Assembly: GCF_030272615.1 (NCBI RefSeq)
Contig: NC_081413.1
Span: 188,972,169-189,036,168, forward strand
Origin: Cryptomeria japonica
Taxonomy: Eukaryota > Streptophyta > Pinopsida > Cupressales > Cupressaceae
DNA: 64,000 nt
Direction: 5' to 3'
The notes under the pieces are model-generated. The model was not told the DNA's origin and ran no database searches. It saw only the letters and a list, made by a program, of their open reading frames with translations. Both the position numbers and the translations under genes were made by a program. Within the stretch, counting starts at the first letter, position 1; the number at the start of each line of letters is the position of its first letter. Below are positions 1 through 12,404 of this stretch, one piece after another.

Positions 1-1493
1 CTAAGGAAGTGAAGAAGCAATGTTGTGGGCCCAATGATTGTTGAAGCTGATAGGAAACCGATGGGGGGCCATTTCATTGGCCTAATAACCTTCAAGTGCT
101 AACGTAGATGAAGGGAAGTCATGTGAGATGGTGAGTTTCCCCCCATATCTGCAAATGATAACAAATGAATAAAAGGTAGCCTGTAGACTTGTGGAGTAAG
201 GGGCATGTGAAGAGATGTGTTACTCTGCAGTTCCGCAAGTAACAAAACAAAAAGATAAATTTGCCTATGGAGTTGCGAAGAGGTGCATAAGGCAAATGGT
301 GGGCCCCTCACTCGATCCCAGCCATCCGTTTAGTAAAGCAAATGCATATCGATACTAGTTCTTTAATCGCCTGTTGTGAAGATTTCCACAATGTATCTTA
401 ACCATTCATTTGGGCATGAGGGGAAAATCTGATAGCTTGAATTCAAACATGACATGGGCATTTGAATTCAAACAGTTGCTCAAGGGTAGTTGTCGACTAG
501 CAGGTCGACATTTATTTTCAGACCTCGTCGATGACCCGATCTGATCTGATCTTGTTCCAACTACTTCAAGCCAATGCAAGACAACTTCAATTACTTCGTC
601 CAAGCTTTGTATACATTTCTCAAGGTTGCCCATGTCTATTCATTCCATGCAAAAGACTCTCCTGTCCTGACAGAGCACAATCCGACGCTATCCTTGTGAC
701 AAATCCGCCTAGATTTTGATGTCTCTTGCCTGTATCGAGTGCAACAATGCCTCCTTTTGTCCTTCTTTGATGGAGTAATCTACCCCAACATGCAAACAAT
801 CAGATCTTTGATTTGATCCATGTATTTTGTTCCTCTTTATAACCTAACCATAGTCAGTTAGGGTTTTTGAATTCAAGGGCAATCAAAGTTATGCTTGCAC
901 TATAAAGGCAATTTTGTAGCATTTTTTTTGAGTTCTTTCAATTCGATTCTCATATAAAAATTCATGCTTTTCTCTATCTATAATTTTGCCTTGCCTTACA
1001 TTAATAAAGCTACCTATTTTATCTTGTCTCTTTCAAATATCCCATGCAAAAATTAATCTGCCTCTATATCTGAATTCTTCTCTTTGTTTCCAGTTTGTAT
1101 GATTGTGTTAATTTATCTCACGAGTGTTATATTGTAAATGCTCTTTTCTTTTAATAGCTTATGAATTATAACCTTCATATGAATCTTCAGGAGATTGGTC
1201 AAGTTAGAGATTTATGTATGTTGGGTATTTGTATTTGATGCTTAGTGCAATCATAGGAAAGGGAAGACCAATTATAATCTTGTTGCATCGCCTCTTTTAC
1301 ATTTCCAGTACTCTTTCTCCTCTTTTCCTCTGCAAATCATTAGGATAGGTTTAGGAGTAAGATTTATAGGTGTTGGGCGTGTTCAACACTGCACCCTAAA
1401 TTGAAAGGAAGTTGGCCTTCTCTAGAGATTCAACCTCACATGTCAAGGTCCCACAAGATTGCTCAGGCAAGGGTGCAAACTTTTGTGGCAACA
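1..1493 (+). repeat. Outer element, left LTR-like copy (truncated by window start)
   Basis: From about position 240 onward this matches 31910-32778 and then 45772-46197 in the same orientation. It has LTR features: a TATA box (TATAAAGG at 901-908) and a 3' end in ACA at 1493, where the similarity to the second copy stops. At about 1104 it reads GTATGATTGTGTTAA uninterrupted, so it is the empty site for the hAT at 32779-45763. The start is not visible: the flank expected to its left is copia sequence like that after 46202, and none is seen, so the copy begins before the window. No coding capacity was recognised. I infer LTR rather than another repeat type from the TATA box, the paired copies and the 5-bp ATGAC after the right copy. 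Confidence 0.6.
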
Positions 1494-1918
1494 ATTTCTG
1501 GCATGTCCTGAGGGACACTTCGAACTATTTTAGTTCAACTTTTCTTGTTGCTTGCTGATATTTGGTGTGTGTATCAATAATTTAGACCTTGGAGGCAACA
1601 ATTTCACATACCTGATGACTCTAAGAAGAAATCTATTGGTCAATCAGTCCTAAACCCAAGCCAAGCTGGAGATTCGGTATGTTCTTCATCCCATCAAGCC
1701 TTAAAGAGGCATTCTTCAAGCACTTGGTAACTCTGCAATCAATTTTTTGCAACTTAATGGTATGTTTTGAATCCTTGGCAAGCCGACATGTATGTCCTTC
1801 AATCATTTTATTAGAATCAGTCTTGCTTTCTTAGATGCTTTATAATGAATACATGTGAATGGAATACCTTTTATTCCCGTCCATTCATGAAAATACAGGT
1901 TGTTATTCCCCTCCTTAC
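1494..1918 (+). other. Outer element leader between LTR-like copy and Athila-like insertion
   Basis: No gene is visible. The stretch begins right after the LTR-like copy, and TGGCATGTCCTGAGGGAC at 1499-1516 sits where a primer-binding site would be, but I cannot assign it to a tRNA. The region ends in CTTAC (1914-1918), the target duplication of the Athila-like element; the interrupted interior resumes at 30100. Confidence 0.4.
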
Positions 1919-3177
1919 TGATGAGTTGAGACTTTGATATATTTTTATCCTCAGAACTCTTGAGTTTTTGTTATCTTTTGGTTTGCATAGTAGTAGTAAT
2001 GTAATGGAAGTTGACTATATGTATTCCATATGTTAAGCTTGAACTTATTAAATCATGTTCTACCTTTGCCAGTCTATTCCTGCAGCCAAGTCATTTATTC
2101 CTGCAGCCATGTGATTTATTCCTGTAGCCATGCGGATTATTTAGGGTAATATCATATGTGAATTAATAGATGTGTTAATTAAATAAAATGTGTATGTATG
2201 TCCTTGTATGTTATCTTTGTTGTAGTGTAGGTAATAAATGATGACGCGATGGATATTCTCCTATCGCGCCTGATGAGAGGAAGATTATATAAGAGATAAC
2301 TGAAGATCAAACTGTAGAGGACCTGAGCAAGAACAAGGTACAACATAAGTAGAGCAGTCAAGCGAAACTACCAATGTCTAACTTCAGTGGGCATTGAATT
2401 TGCAAATACCGTCGTGACATGCAAAGACCGTGGTTCGGTTTAGATCCACGTTTCCTGCAGCATAGCTCCAGTTATCTTCTTTTTCAGTCAATCATCTGCC
2501 TCTTCTTCTGGGCGTGATTTGTGTGGTCTTTTGTTGTTAATTTCTTTTTAATAAAGAGATCTTCTTTTTCTCAATGTGAGTTAGACAAAAAGGAGAAGAA
2601 TAGAGCAGAGAATTTTTGATAGTCATTCTTGAATTTCTTTTTAAAACTATGTAATCACTTTCAGAAAACGATGAATAAAAGTTATGTTATTCTGATCTGT
2701 TAAGAGTTGTTTTTTGGGAAGCCTGGTATCACTCATCCAAGGGGGCCCACTTGGTGAGTGATCCCGTGTGTTCGTTAAAATTAGTTTTCTTTCCTTAGAT
2801 ACAGTAGAAGTTCTTGCGTTGGTTGTTCCTGCGATCACTGGAAATAGATCCACTGACTGTTCCCGCAGCCAAGCTAGAACAGAGTAATCCCTATTTATCC
2901 ATATTGAATTTATCCAGTATTGCTTTTATGAATTTATGCAGAATTCTTCATGTAGCCTTTTACCTTTTTTCTGCATAATGTTAGTTGCTGCAATAATGCA
3001 TAATAGTTGTTACAGGAACTTAGTGCATATATAGTGCAGACCCATTTCAATTACTACGTCCCTGAGTTGACAATCAAATGAACACTAGCTATGGAAATAG
3101 TGACTTTACCAAATGAATGTCCAAACTTCGGATTGAGACTTCAATTAGAGTTATTATTCTTATTGTTGGAGTGAACA
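1919..3177 (+). repeat. Athila-like 5' LTR
   Basis: A 1,259-bp LTR with TG...CA ends. It aligns with 10703-11483 joined to 29615-30094, with scattered substitutions only. A TATA box (TATATAAG) lies at 2286-2293, so U3 is about 370 bp. The LTR contains repeated TTCCTGCAGCCA-like 12-mers at 2077, 2098, 2119, 2826 and 2860. Confidence 0.9.
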
Positions 3178-3181
3178 TTTT

Positions 3182-3200
3182 TGGCGCCTTTGTCAGGGAT
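3182..3200 (+). promoter_or_regulatory. Primer-binding site, tRNA-Asp type
   Basis: TGGCGCCTTTGTCAGGGAT starts four bases after the 5' LTR. Athila-type plant elements are known to use tRNA-Asp, whose complement begins TGGCGCCGTTGCCGGGGA. The match here is good but not perfect. Confidence 0.7.
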
Positions 3201-3501
3201 GGTGTCAAACTAAGAACCTATTATGGTTATTATCTTTTCAGTTTTCAGTTAGTTGTTTTTTGGCATACTTGACTGTTCGAAAAAGAATTTCATGAATCTG
3301 CATGCATAGACGCAGAAGAGATGCTGTAGGTAGATTTTTTCCCAGTCATCCTAATCACGCAGAAAATAATTCCTCAGATATAAATCCTTTTGCTAAACTT
3401 TATCAAACCCCAAAGAATTTGAATTCTCAGAAGGTAGCCTTCATTTCCTCTTTGGACCTCAAGAAGAAGAATTTCATATAGTAACAACCTCCACAAGTCC
3501 A

Positions 3502-6500
3502 ATGCAAGGAAATCCCCCTCCTGGTGGAAATAATCCACCGCCACAACCAAACCAAACGTTTGAGTTCCCCATATCTGATCAACATGATAATGTCAATCTT
3601 AAGAACATTCAAGCTTCTTCCCTCCCTAAATTTTATGGATTGGTGACAGAGGACCCAAACACATTTCTGTTTGAATTTGATGTTCTCTGTAGGAGTTTTG
3701 ACTATACCACCGATGCCCATAGACTCAAAAAAATTATTGCCACCTTGAAGGAGTCCTCCTTGAGATGGTTTATGAGTTTGGGTAGTAGCACAATCAATAC
3801 ATGGGATGAGATGAAACAGTTATTTCTTGCAAAATACAAAGATTATTGTAGAGGCACTGATCGTCATGGGGATGACATCTTTAGAATGACACAAAAAGAA
3901 GATGAGAGTCTTGAAGATTATCTGGAAAGATTCCTATTTAGTGTCAAAAATTCTAAACATAGTACTCTCAATGAAGATTCCCTCAAGTTGATATTTTTGA
4001 GGGGAATCAATGATGAATGCACTGATTCTTTGGATCTTATGGGAGGAGGTGACATTACACAATCCACTTGGGTTGAAATAGGACAAATTTGTAAGAAGTA
4101 TTCTAGATCTGCTTCTAAGAAGGACATGTGTTTCAAACCAGGAGCACCATCATCAACATCTGGTATTGGATTATCTAGATTGGAACTTAGCCATTTATTG
4201 AAGGACTTTAAGGAGGACATTATAAATATTACCCAGTTGGATACACTTGCAACTAAGAAGAAGCATGAAGAATCTGATGCATTTCTTGCAGAATTTTGCC
4301 TTCATTGTAGACAACAAAAGAAGGATTGTCGTTGAAAAATGGTTGCAAATGTGGAAGTTCCTGATTTCAAGCCAATACAAGGTGAAGATGAGCAAGTCTT
4401 CTATGTTCCTCAAAGAAGCCCAAATTTCCAAAGACAAGGTATGCCTCCGGGTCCACTTTCTTTTTTTGGTTATAGTGGAAATTCTTATGTGCCAAATAAT
4501 CAATGGCAACCACCTTATGCTCAAAATCTTGGTAATTATCAAAATTGGTATGGTTCTCAAGCCCAAGGGCAGAATTTTGGTAATCAAATACCACAGTGGC
4601 AGCAGCCACAAGGGAATTGGTATCCACCTCAAAGCCAAGGAAGTCAGTTTCAAGGAAATTGGCAATCTACTTCTCAATGGAGGAGGAGTCAACCATGGAA
4701 TGCCCAATCTTCTGGTTATCAACAGCCTATTCAGCAGCCACAACCTCCTACAATAATGCCTCCTCCTGCAGCCATTGCAGCCCCACCTAAGCCAACGTAG
4801 TTGCCTACTCAACCATTGCCAAATCCTAATATTAAGCCTCGGCAACAATAACAAGCTTATTCAGCAGATCTTAATCAATACCCAACCTATTCTCTATCTC
4901 TAAGTGATATTCACCTCCGATCTGGGACAACTCTGCCTAATCCATCTCCTCCAGTTATCACCGAGGTACAAGAAGAACAAGAAATCTCTGATCCAACATA
5001 TGCGATCTCTCAGAAGAAGATATCACCACCATTTCCCCAGAGATTGCAAGAAAAGGAAGTTCCCACAGAACAAGAGCAAGGCTTTGATATTATAGATCAA
5101 CTGAAGCATATTTGTGTTAAAATTCCATTATTGCAAGCAATAAAAGATGTTCCCATACATGGTAAGGCACTGAGAGAAGCATGTTTAAAAAAACTTGGTA
5201 GGAAGAAGAAGGATCCACAAACAGTGCACATTATGGGTCAATTGGCAGATATTATGTTAGGCAAGGTTGCAATTCCAAAATATTCTGATCCAGGTAGTCC
5301 TGTTGTAAGTATAGTCATTAATGGCAACCAGATAAGAAATGTTTTAATTGATTTAGGGGTAGCCATTAATGTGATGACAAGAGAAGTAATGAAACCACTT
5401 GAAATCAATAGTCTAAGGCCTACACCCATAGTTCTATAGCTTGTTGATAGCTCTACAGTATGACCTGATGGTATCATTGAGGATGTAGTGGTTATTTTGG
5501 ATTCATGGGAATACCCTGTAGACTTTATGATTCTATCTCCAAAAGCAACATTGGGAGGATATCAGGTGATTTTGGGAAGACCCTGGCTTGCCACAACTGA
5601 TGCATATATTGGATGTAGATCAAGGGATATGACTATTTCAGATGGGAATTCTACAAAAACATTAGCCTTGTATTCTCCTGCACAACCCCAACTTGATCAA
5701 CAACAAGCCATTTGGCCTATTTTAGGAGAAGAATCTGAGGGAGTTGACTCTATTAATCATCTTATGATGATTAATCGAGGGCCATTCATGCAATTACATG
5801 ATGAAGACTCGATTCTTTATCAAATTCTAATAAATGAATTGATACAAGAACAACAATTGTAGGAGTTGGTTCTGAATATTGCAGGTTTGGACTTTCCTGC
5901 AGCCACTGATATATTGCATACTCTGTTGCCGCAGGAAGTATCTTCTTCTCATTTTTCTGATATGAACCAGATTGATCTTACTATCAAGATAGAAGTTGAT
6001 TTGAATAAATGTTTGAATATCAATAGAGATCTTTCAGACACTCAAAAAGAGCCCCTTGTGGACTTGTTGAAATATCATAAAAACGCTTTTGCATGGGATT
6101 ACAAGTATATGCATGGGATAGATCTAACAGTTTGCACCCACCGTATTTATATAAAAGAAGAGTGTTGCCCACTCAGATAACCTCAAAGAAGAATCAATCC
6201 TACCTTGAAGGAGATAGTTAAAGACGAATTGCAGAAGTTCTTAAAGGTTGGGTTTATCTATTCTATCTCTGATAGCCAATGGGTATCACCTTTGGTTATA
6301 GTCCCTAAGAAAGGAGAAAAATGGAGGGTATGTGTTTATTATAGAGCCCTGAACTTAGCAAAAAGAAAAGATCATTTTCCATTACCATTTGTGGATCGGG
6401 TATTAGATTCCTTGGCTGGTAAAAAATACATTTCACTCCTTGATGGATTCAGTGGTTACAATCAGATTCAGATAGCCCCGAAGGATCAAGAGAAGACAAC

Positions 6501-7037
6501 ATTCACTTGTCCTTGGGGCACATATGCATATTTTGTTCTTCCTTTTGGGTTGTGTAATGCTCCAACCACTTTTCAAAGAGCAATTATCAGTATCTTTTCT
6601 AATATGTCTCAAGACATTATGGAAATCTATATGGATGACTTTGCAACTTATGGTTCTGAATTTGAACAAGCATTAGAGAACCTAAAAAAAGTTTTGCAGC
6701 GATGTGAAGACTATAGTTTGTCATTAAATAGTGAGAAATACTTCATCATGATGCAGGAAGGAATAGTCCTTGGTCATCATATCTTTGTAAAAGGAATACA
6801 GGTGGATCCAACAAAGATTGAAGTCATTCAGAATATCAATGCCCCTGTGAAGCAAAAATATGTAAGAAGTTTCCTTGGTCATGCTGGATACTACAGAAGG
6901 TTTATCAAGGATTTCAGCAAAATTTCAAGTCCCTTATATTCACTGCTTACCAAGGATATAGAATTTAAATGGACCTCAACATGCAATGAAGCTTTCTTAA
7001 ATATTAAGCATGCCTTGACTCAAGCACCAGTTCATCT
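3502..7037 (+). pseudogene. Athila-like gag-protease-RT polyprotein, broken by stops
   Basis: One reading frame runs through the whole stretch, broken only by in-frame stops at 4333, 4798, 4849, 5437, 5461, 5860 and 6178. The Retrotrans_gag region (3600-4110) has the usual RWF and YLERF-type helices. A Gln/Pro-rich tail follows (4340-4850). The protease-like region covers 5230-5640; its active-site motif reads VLIDLGVAINVM, so the expected DSG or DTG is degraded to DLG. RT covers 6205-6920, with WVSPLVIVPKK, SLLDGFSGYNQI, LPFGLCNAPTTFQRA and an intact YMDD. The frame stays open upstream of the first ATG, so the true start is uncertain. RNase H and integrase are absent: the sequence is cut by the solo LTR at 7038 and does not resume as recognisable pol. 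In the conserved R-Q-P-Q-R-R motif before RT, the first Gln codon is now the TAA at 6178. Confidence 0.88.
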
Positions 7038-7810
7038 TGTTTATGGTGAAAATGGATAACAACAATATTGAAAGGCTAAATGAATTCAACCACAAAACCC
7101 TAGCCTAACAACAACAAAGATCCACCATAACATATGAAAATTACCTAAGACAATGCAAATCAAATGAAATTACAAAGATTATACCATCACATGTCCAATA
7201 GGGTTTGGATCTCCATTCTTCCTATCTCCATTGATCTTGCTTGATATATTTGCTCTCAGATTTTATGTGTGCACAAGAGCTCAACAAAGAATGGAAATGT
7301 GGTTGCAAGTAGGATCGCCTATGTTCAAAAGCGTAGTGTAGTCAAGTAGTCAACAACGGAGCTTGATAATGAAGGAAGCATCTCCTTATATAGAAGACAC
7401 TATATGAAATGGAGGGATAAGATTGAGAGGTGTAAAAGGAGGTCAGCTATGATTAGAGGGTAGGTAAAAGAAATAATAAAATAATGAAAGGGGTAGGTAG
7501 TGTATGAATTAAGAGATGAATGACATGTGTCATGGGTAGAAAAGGTTAATGAATTAATTAAATAGATAAAGATTTATTTAATTAATAGAGGGAGTGAGAT
7601 CAATTAAATAAATAAGATATTTATTTAATTTAGGAAAAGGATAATTTAAATAAATAAATGTATTTATTTAAATGAGAAATAAGGCTAGAAGAGGATAAAT
7701 GAATTAATTAAATAAATAAAGATTTATTTAATTAATAGAAGAATTAGGCTAAAATAATTAAATAAATAAAATATTTATTTAATTAGACTAGACAATTTTG
7801 GGTGTCTACA
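7038..7810 (-). mobile_element. Solo LTR inside the Athila-like pol
   Basis: The 773-bp segment is flanked by exact CATCT duplications (7033-7037 and 7811-7815) and has TG...CA ends. On the minus strand it starts TGTAGACACCCAAAATTG and has a TATA box (CTATATAAGG at 7384-7393), so I orient it minus. Its first third on that strand (7500-7800) is packed with AT-rich palindromic runs of the TTTATTTAATTAAT type. There is no internal region or second LTR. Confidence 0.85.
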
Positions 7811-8276
7811 CATCTTATGGGAATATTCTTCTCTGTAAATAAAATTTCATCCACGTCATTCCATCCCACTTTCTTATCTGTCATTTCACTTCATTTCGCC
7901 GTCATTTTCCGTACGACTACAGGTATGTACATATTGTGTTTTGTTTTAATTACACATTTATTATTTCATTATGATTATTCCTTTTTTTAAATCCGCTACT
8001 CCTCAAAATCTCGTCAGCTTGTGTGGACACGTACTAGGTTAAGTTAGGGGGGTGCTTTATGGTTTGGTTTCCAAAGTTATTGATTATCCGTCCTTTTTGG
8101 TACTTAGAATTGATTGCATGCCATCATTGTTTATCAAGTTATTATTTCACACAAGCAAATAATAAATTATGCTACCAAAATTGAAATATTATGGAATTTT
8201 CAATTTAGCAAGTTTGTCGGATATTTTGGTTCTCTGTTTCTCAGCTGCAGAGTGTTCAATACTAGCAGAGTAAGAG
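7811..8276 (+). other. Non-coding remnant between pol and third ORF
   Basis: RNase H and integrase would normally lie here. I see only AT-rich sequence with short unrelated ORFs and no integrase zinc finger or DDE motif. Confidence 0.4.
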
Positions 8277-10690
8277 ATGGGTGGTGATCTAATCCACCAT
8301 TAGCCAACAATTCATGAGGTGTTGCTGTAGGATGCTCTTTGTGAGCATCATTTTAGACACCATGGCTGGCTGGATTACTTCTTGAAAATCAGAGACTTTA
8401 ATGAAGAAATAGCTGCAAAATTTATGCATTCCTTCAATGAAGGAGAAGCTATGGTTAAAGGCTTAAGGGTTATTGCAACGGAGCAGCAAATAGCAGAAGT
8501 AACAGGGTTGTTGTAGGAAGGGGAACTATTTTCGGAATCAAAAGATGCAAGGAGCACCAGAGCAGAGTTCACAATTCCCATGGATGGACCTCTAATGGTG
8601 GACAAGCAAGGAACTAGAAGGGTTTCCATGCCAGCAAAGTGGCGTCAAGTAGCTTTGTATGCTATGAAATACATTACTTGTGAAGGGAGATATTCAAATC
8701 TACATTCACCGCATTTTAAATTACTTAGTCATTTATGGCATGGCCGGAGGGTGAATGTCCCTAATTTTCTGTACCACCTCATTTCTACAAGCGCTAAGGA
8801 GACACGAAAAAATGGAAATCGTTCCGTTAGCCATCATGGATTGGTTAAACTTCTTGTAGAACGTTCCCTTAGAGATGTTTCACAGATGGAATGGGGAGTA
8901 TTTGAAGATATAATGCAGTTTAGGGTTGAAGATGCCCCTATTGAAGATGCTCCTGTTGTAGAGAATCCATCGGCTGAAGAAGAAAATGTTGCAGAACCCT
9001 CTTCTCTTGTAGTTGATGCAGAGGATGATTTGCTTGTTGCTAAAGGAGCTGCAGTTATTGTGGAGGAAGAGATGGCTGAAACTAACATGGAACAACCCTC
9101 TACCTCTCTTCAAAGAGAGTCACCAATTTCTAGGAGAAAAGGGAAGGAGTTGGAAAGGAATGAAACAAATGAAGAACCCATGATGCAGTCGCAGGCAACT
9201 CAAATTTCTCCTGCAGCCAAGAGACATAGGACAAAAAGAAAAATTCCTGTAGCCACTCCAAAAGTTTATGTAAGAAGAACACAAAGTAGGACCCAGAAGG
9301 ATCATCCAGCAGGTGATCCAAAAGAAGTTATTGTAGTGGAAACATCAGAAGAAGGAAGCCTTGTAGATGCTGAAATCCAGGTAGAAGCTGATGAAGATAG
9401 ATTGTCAAATCTTGATTTTGTGGCATAGCAGCTTGAGGAGGTTAATCAAGAAATTCCACAGCATCTTGAGGAAACTATTGAAGAGAATCAAGAGCCGTTT
9501 GAAGAAACTATTGGAGATATTTCACAGCAGCCTGAAGAAATAATTGGAGAGATTCCAGAGCAGTTTGAAGAGACTGGTGGAGACACTTCACATCAGTTTG
9601 AAGAATTTATTGAAGAAATCTCACAACCTAAGGTAACACCTATTAGACCTCCTTCATCCCTAAGCGGTTTATCCATTGCTTTAACATTTTATAGACAATG
9701 GGAAATAGAGAGGGCTAGGTTGCAAGGGATTATTGATAAACAACAAAAAGAAATTGAAAAGAGGGATAGCAAAATTGAGGAATTAGAGGCTAAAGTTGAA
9801 ACAATTGCTAGTATGGTCCCCGAATTGATGCAATATAGGGCACCTCCAAGGGTTTATTATGTGAATTTGAAGGAGCGATATTTAAATTTTAAATTGAACT
9901 GCATTGTTAGGGACCTTAGCCCCTCTTTAGAAACCCCTGAAGAGTTCTTTTATGCATACCAAACCTCTCCACCAGCTGTGAAGAATTTTCTATGTGAATT
10001 CTATTTACATAAATATGTTGTATCCTCAGACAGTGAGTGGAACCCTTTATTATATATTGGGGATATCCATATCAAAGCTTTAATGTCATGGATCTAGAAT
10101 GAGATCAACATGGAGACACAAGCCAGAGCATATAAGGATTTAGAGTTTGACTGTCCATTGCCATTAAGGAAAGAATCAAAAGAACCAAGAGTTATTTATT
10201 ATGAGTGGCAAAAATTACAAGTAAGGGATGATGTTAGAAAACTAGTGCTTCCAATGAGAGAAGAAATCTATCAGGCATATGAGCATCTAGTTCAGACCGA
10301 TAGAGTAGCTGCAATAGATGGGTTAACTCAACGCTGGAATAACTTACCAGATCAATTAAAGTAGGGGGAACCTTATTCATTGCAAAATTTTCAAGCAGCT
10401 ATGCAAAGACCCCCCAATATATACAGCTAAGCAGAGAGAAAACCAACTACTGGCTACCATTGATCTTTCAGCCTCCTATTCTCATGTGGCCACTATTGGG
10501 CTGTCAGCCTACAGATCAACCCTATGATGCACCCACAGAAGAATTAGCCAGATGGTCCAGGCTAGAAAAAATGAAGGGATTTTATTGGAATTTGGCTTCA
10601 AGAGGGACAGGTCAGGGTACCATTGGTGATTTGAGAGTTAGTGCAAGAGTCAAAAATTTTCCTTTTGTTGTAGGATCAGCAAGCTCTTAA
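8277..10690 (+). pseudogene. Third ORF of the Athila-like element (env-position, plant-mobile-like)
   Basis: From the ATG at 8277 one frame continues to about 10430, broken by TAG stops at 8301, 8328, 8514, 9426, 10095 and 10362; the last part (10460-10690) is in another frame after an indel. The N-terminal part (8360-8890, including GLRVIATEQQIAEVTGL and WRQVALYAMKYITCEGRYS) resembles the globular domain found in retroelement-associated 'plant mobile' or putative plant transposon proteins; this is from memory of the family and is tentative. A long acidic, Glu-rich segment with EEF/EETI repeats follows (8920-9640), then a short coiled coil (9720-9830) and a second compact region. Position 3' of pol corresponds to the env-like ORF of Athila elements. 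No signal peptide or membrane helix is visible, so I do not call it an envelope gene. Confidence 0.65.
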
Positions 10691-10700
10691 AGTTGGGGGG
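10689..10700 (+). promoter_or_regulatory. Polypurine tract of the Athila-like element
   Basis: AAAGTTGGGGGG lies two bases before the 3' LTR (start 10703) and would prime plus-strand synthesis. It contains two T residues but is otherwise purine. Confidence 0.7.
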
Positions 10701-10702
10701 CA

Positions 10703-11483
10703 TGATGAGTTGAGACTGTTATATTTTTATGCTCAGAACTCTTGAGTTTTTGTTATCTTTTGGTGTGCATAGTAGTAGTAATGTATTGGAAGTTGACTAT
10801 ATGTATTCCATATGTTAAGCTTGAACTTATTAAATCATGTTCTACCTTTTCCAATCTATTCCTGTAGCCAAGTCATTTATTCCTGCAGCCATGTGATTTA
10901 TTCCTGTAGCCATGCGGATTATTTAGGGTAATATCATATGTGAATTAATAGATGTGTTAATTAAATAAAATGTGTATGTATGTCCTTGTATGTTATCTTT
11001 GTTGTAGTGTAGGTAATAAATGATGTTGCGATGGATATTCTCCTATCGCGCTAGATGAGAGGAAGATTATATAAGAGATAACTGAAGATCAAACTATAGA
11101 GGACCTAAGCAAGCGCAAGGTACGACATAAGCAGAGCAGTCAAGCGACACTACCAATGTCTAACTTTAGTGGGCATTGAATTTGTAAATACCACCGCGAC
11201 ATACAAATACTGTGGTTCGGTTTATATCCACATTTCTTGCAGCATAGCTCCAGTAATCTTCTTTTTTAGTCAATCATCTGCCTCTTCTTCTGGGTGTGAT
11301 TTGTGTGGTCTTTTGTAGTTAACTTCTTTTTAATAAAGAGATCTTCTTCTTCTCAATGTGAGTTAGACAGAAAGGAGAAGAATAGAGCAGAGAATTTTTT
11401 ATAGTCATTCTTGAGTTTCTTTTTAAAACTATGTAATCACTTTCAGAAAATGATGAATAAAAGTTATGTTATTATGATCTGTT
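10703..11483 (+). repeat. Athila-like 3' LTR, first part
   Basis: Aligns with 1919-2703, including the TATA box (TATATAAG at 11068-11075) and the 12-mers at 10859, 10880 and 10901. It ends in CTGTT (11479-11483), the target site duplicated by the Ogre-like insertion. The LTR resumes at 29615. Confidence 0.9.
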
Positions 11484-12236
11484 TGTTGGGTGAATATTTT
11501 GTCACCAGCGTACTAATGACAAAACATAAAATTCACACAACGCTATGCTAAGAAATTAATCTCTCCTCACATCAAGAGGAGGTTCCCTATGAAATTTCTC
11601 CTCTAATTAACAAGAAATTAAATTGGTGGGTTGGCGTTGGGCATATGACTCTCTTTTTTCAGAGTTTATGTATTCTCCCTTCACCTAGTTACAGTTTCTC
11701 TACCTCTTCAGATATTCAAAGAAAAGAACTATTAAACTAATAAACTACACTAAGAGTTACTTTTAAGCAGCACAAATTCTCCTATATGGTAACATTGATA
11801 CACACTGATCATTACAAATTAATTAAGTAGAAACTTAGCTTAAAGGTCAAAGTCTTTAAGTGTAAATTTCTAATCAATTAAACTACTAATAACCACAGCA
11901 ATACAAAACTTACTACAAGTTACTTCCTTTATCAACAGATTTCTCAAGTATGCTAAGAGCACAAAGTCTATTGGCAAGATTTGAGAGCTCTTTAACCATG
12001 TAGCAATATCTTAAAGATCAAATACGTAAAGATAATATGTAGTCAATGGAAATAGGAACATTAAATAATATAAACAAATTTATTGATACAACAAAAAGTT
12101 TGCAATCAACAAAACCATTTTCTTTATTTGTTTGATTGAATTCTCATCACAAAAGCTCAAAGTCTAAATTGGGAAAAAAATCCAGCAGAGTTTTGCTAAG
12201 CATGAAAAAGATAAAAATATTTACAAAAAGGTCCTC

Positions 12237-12247
12237 CTTATATAGGA
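12237..12247 (-). promoter_or_regulatory. TATA box of the Ogre-like 3' LTR
   Basis: Minus-strand CCTATATAAGG, conserved in the other LTR. It lies downstream of the LTR ORF, which puts that ORF and the palindrome array in U3. Confidence 0.65.
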
Positions 12248-12404
12248 AAAGAAGTTGAGAAAAAGGTGGGCACAGTTGACTTATTCAACTGCGCAGTTCC
12301 ATTTTACTACAACTATTACATAAAGAAAACGTGCAGCTGCATAAAAATTTACAACATCTATTAGTGCAGTTGCATGAAGAAAGAGTGTCAAAAGGGGGAA
12401 CTTC

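Noticed and set aside
36-311. Coding region at the left edge of the window
   Set aside because: The minus-strand ORF is antisense to the outer element repeat and shows no domain.
8277-10690. Retroviral envelope gene
   Set aside because: The position fits, but there is no signal peptide, membrane helix or Cys pattern; the sequence is soluble, acidic and partly coiled coil.
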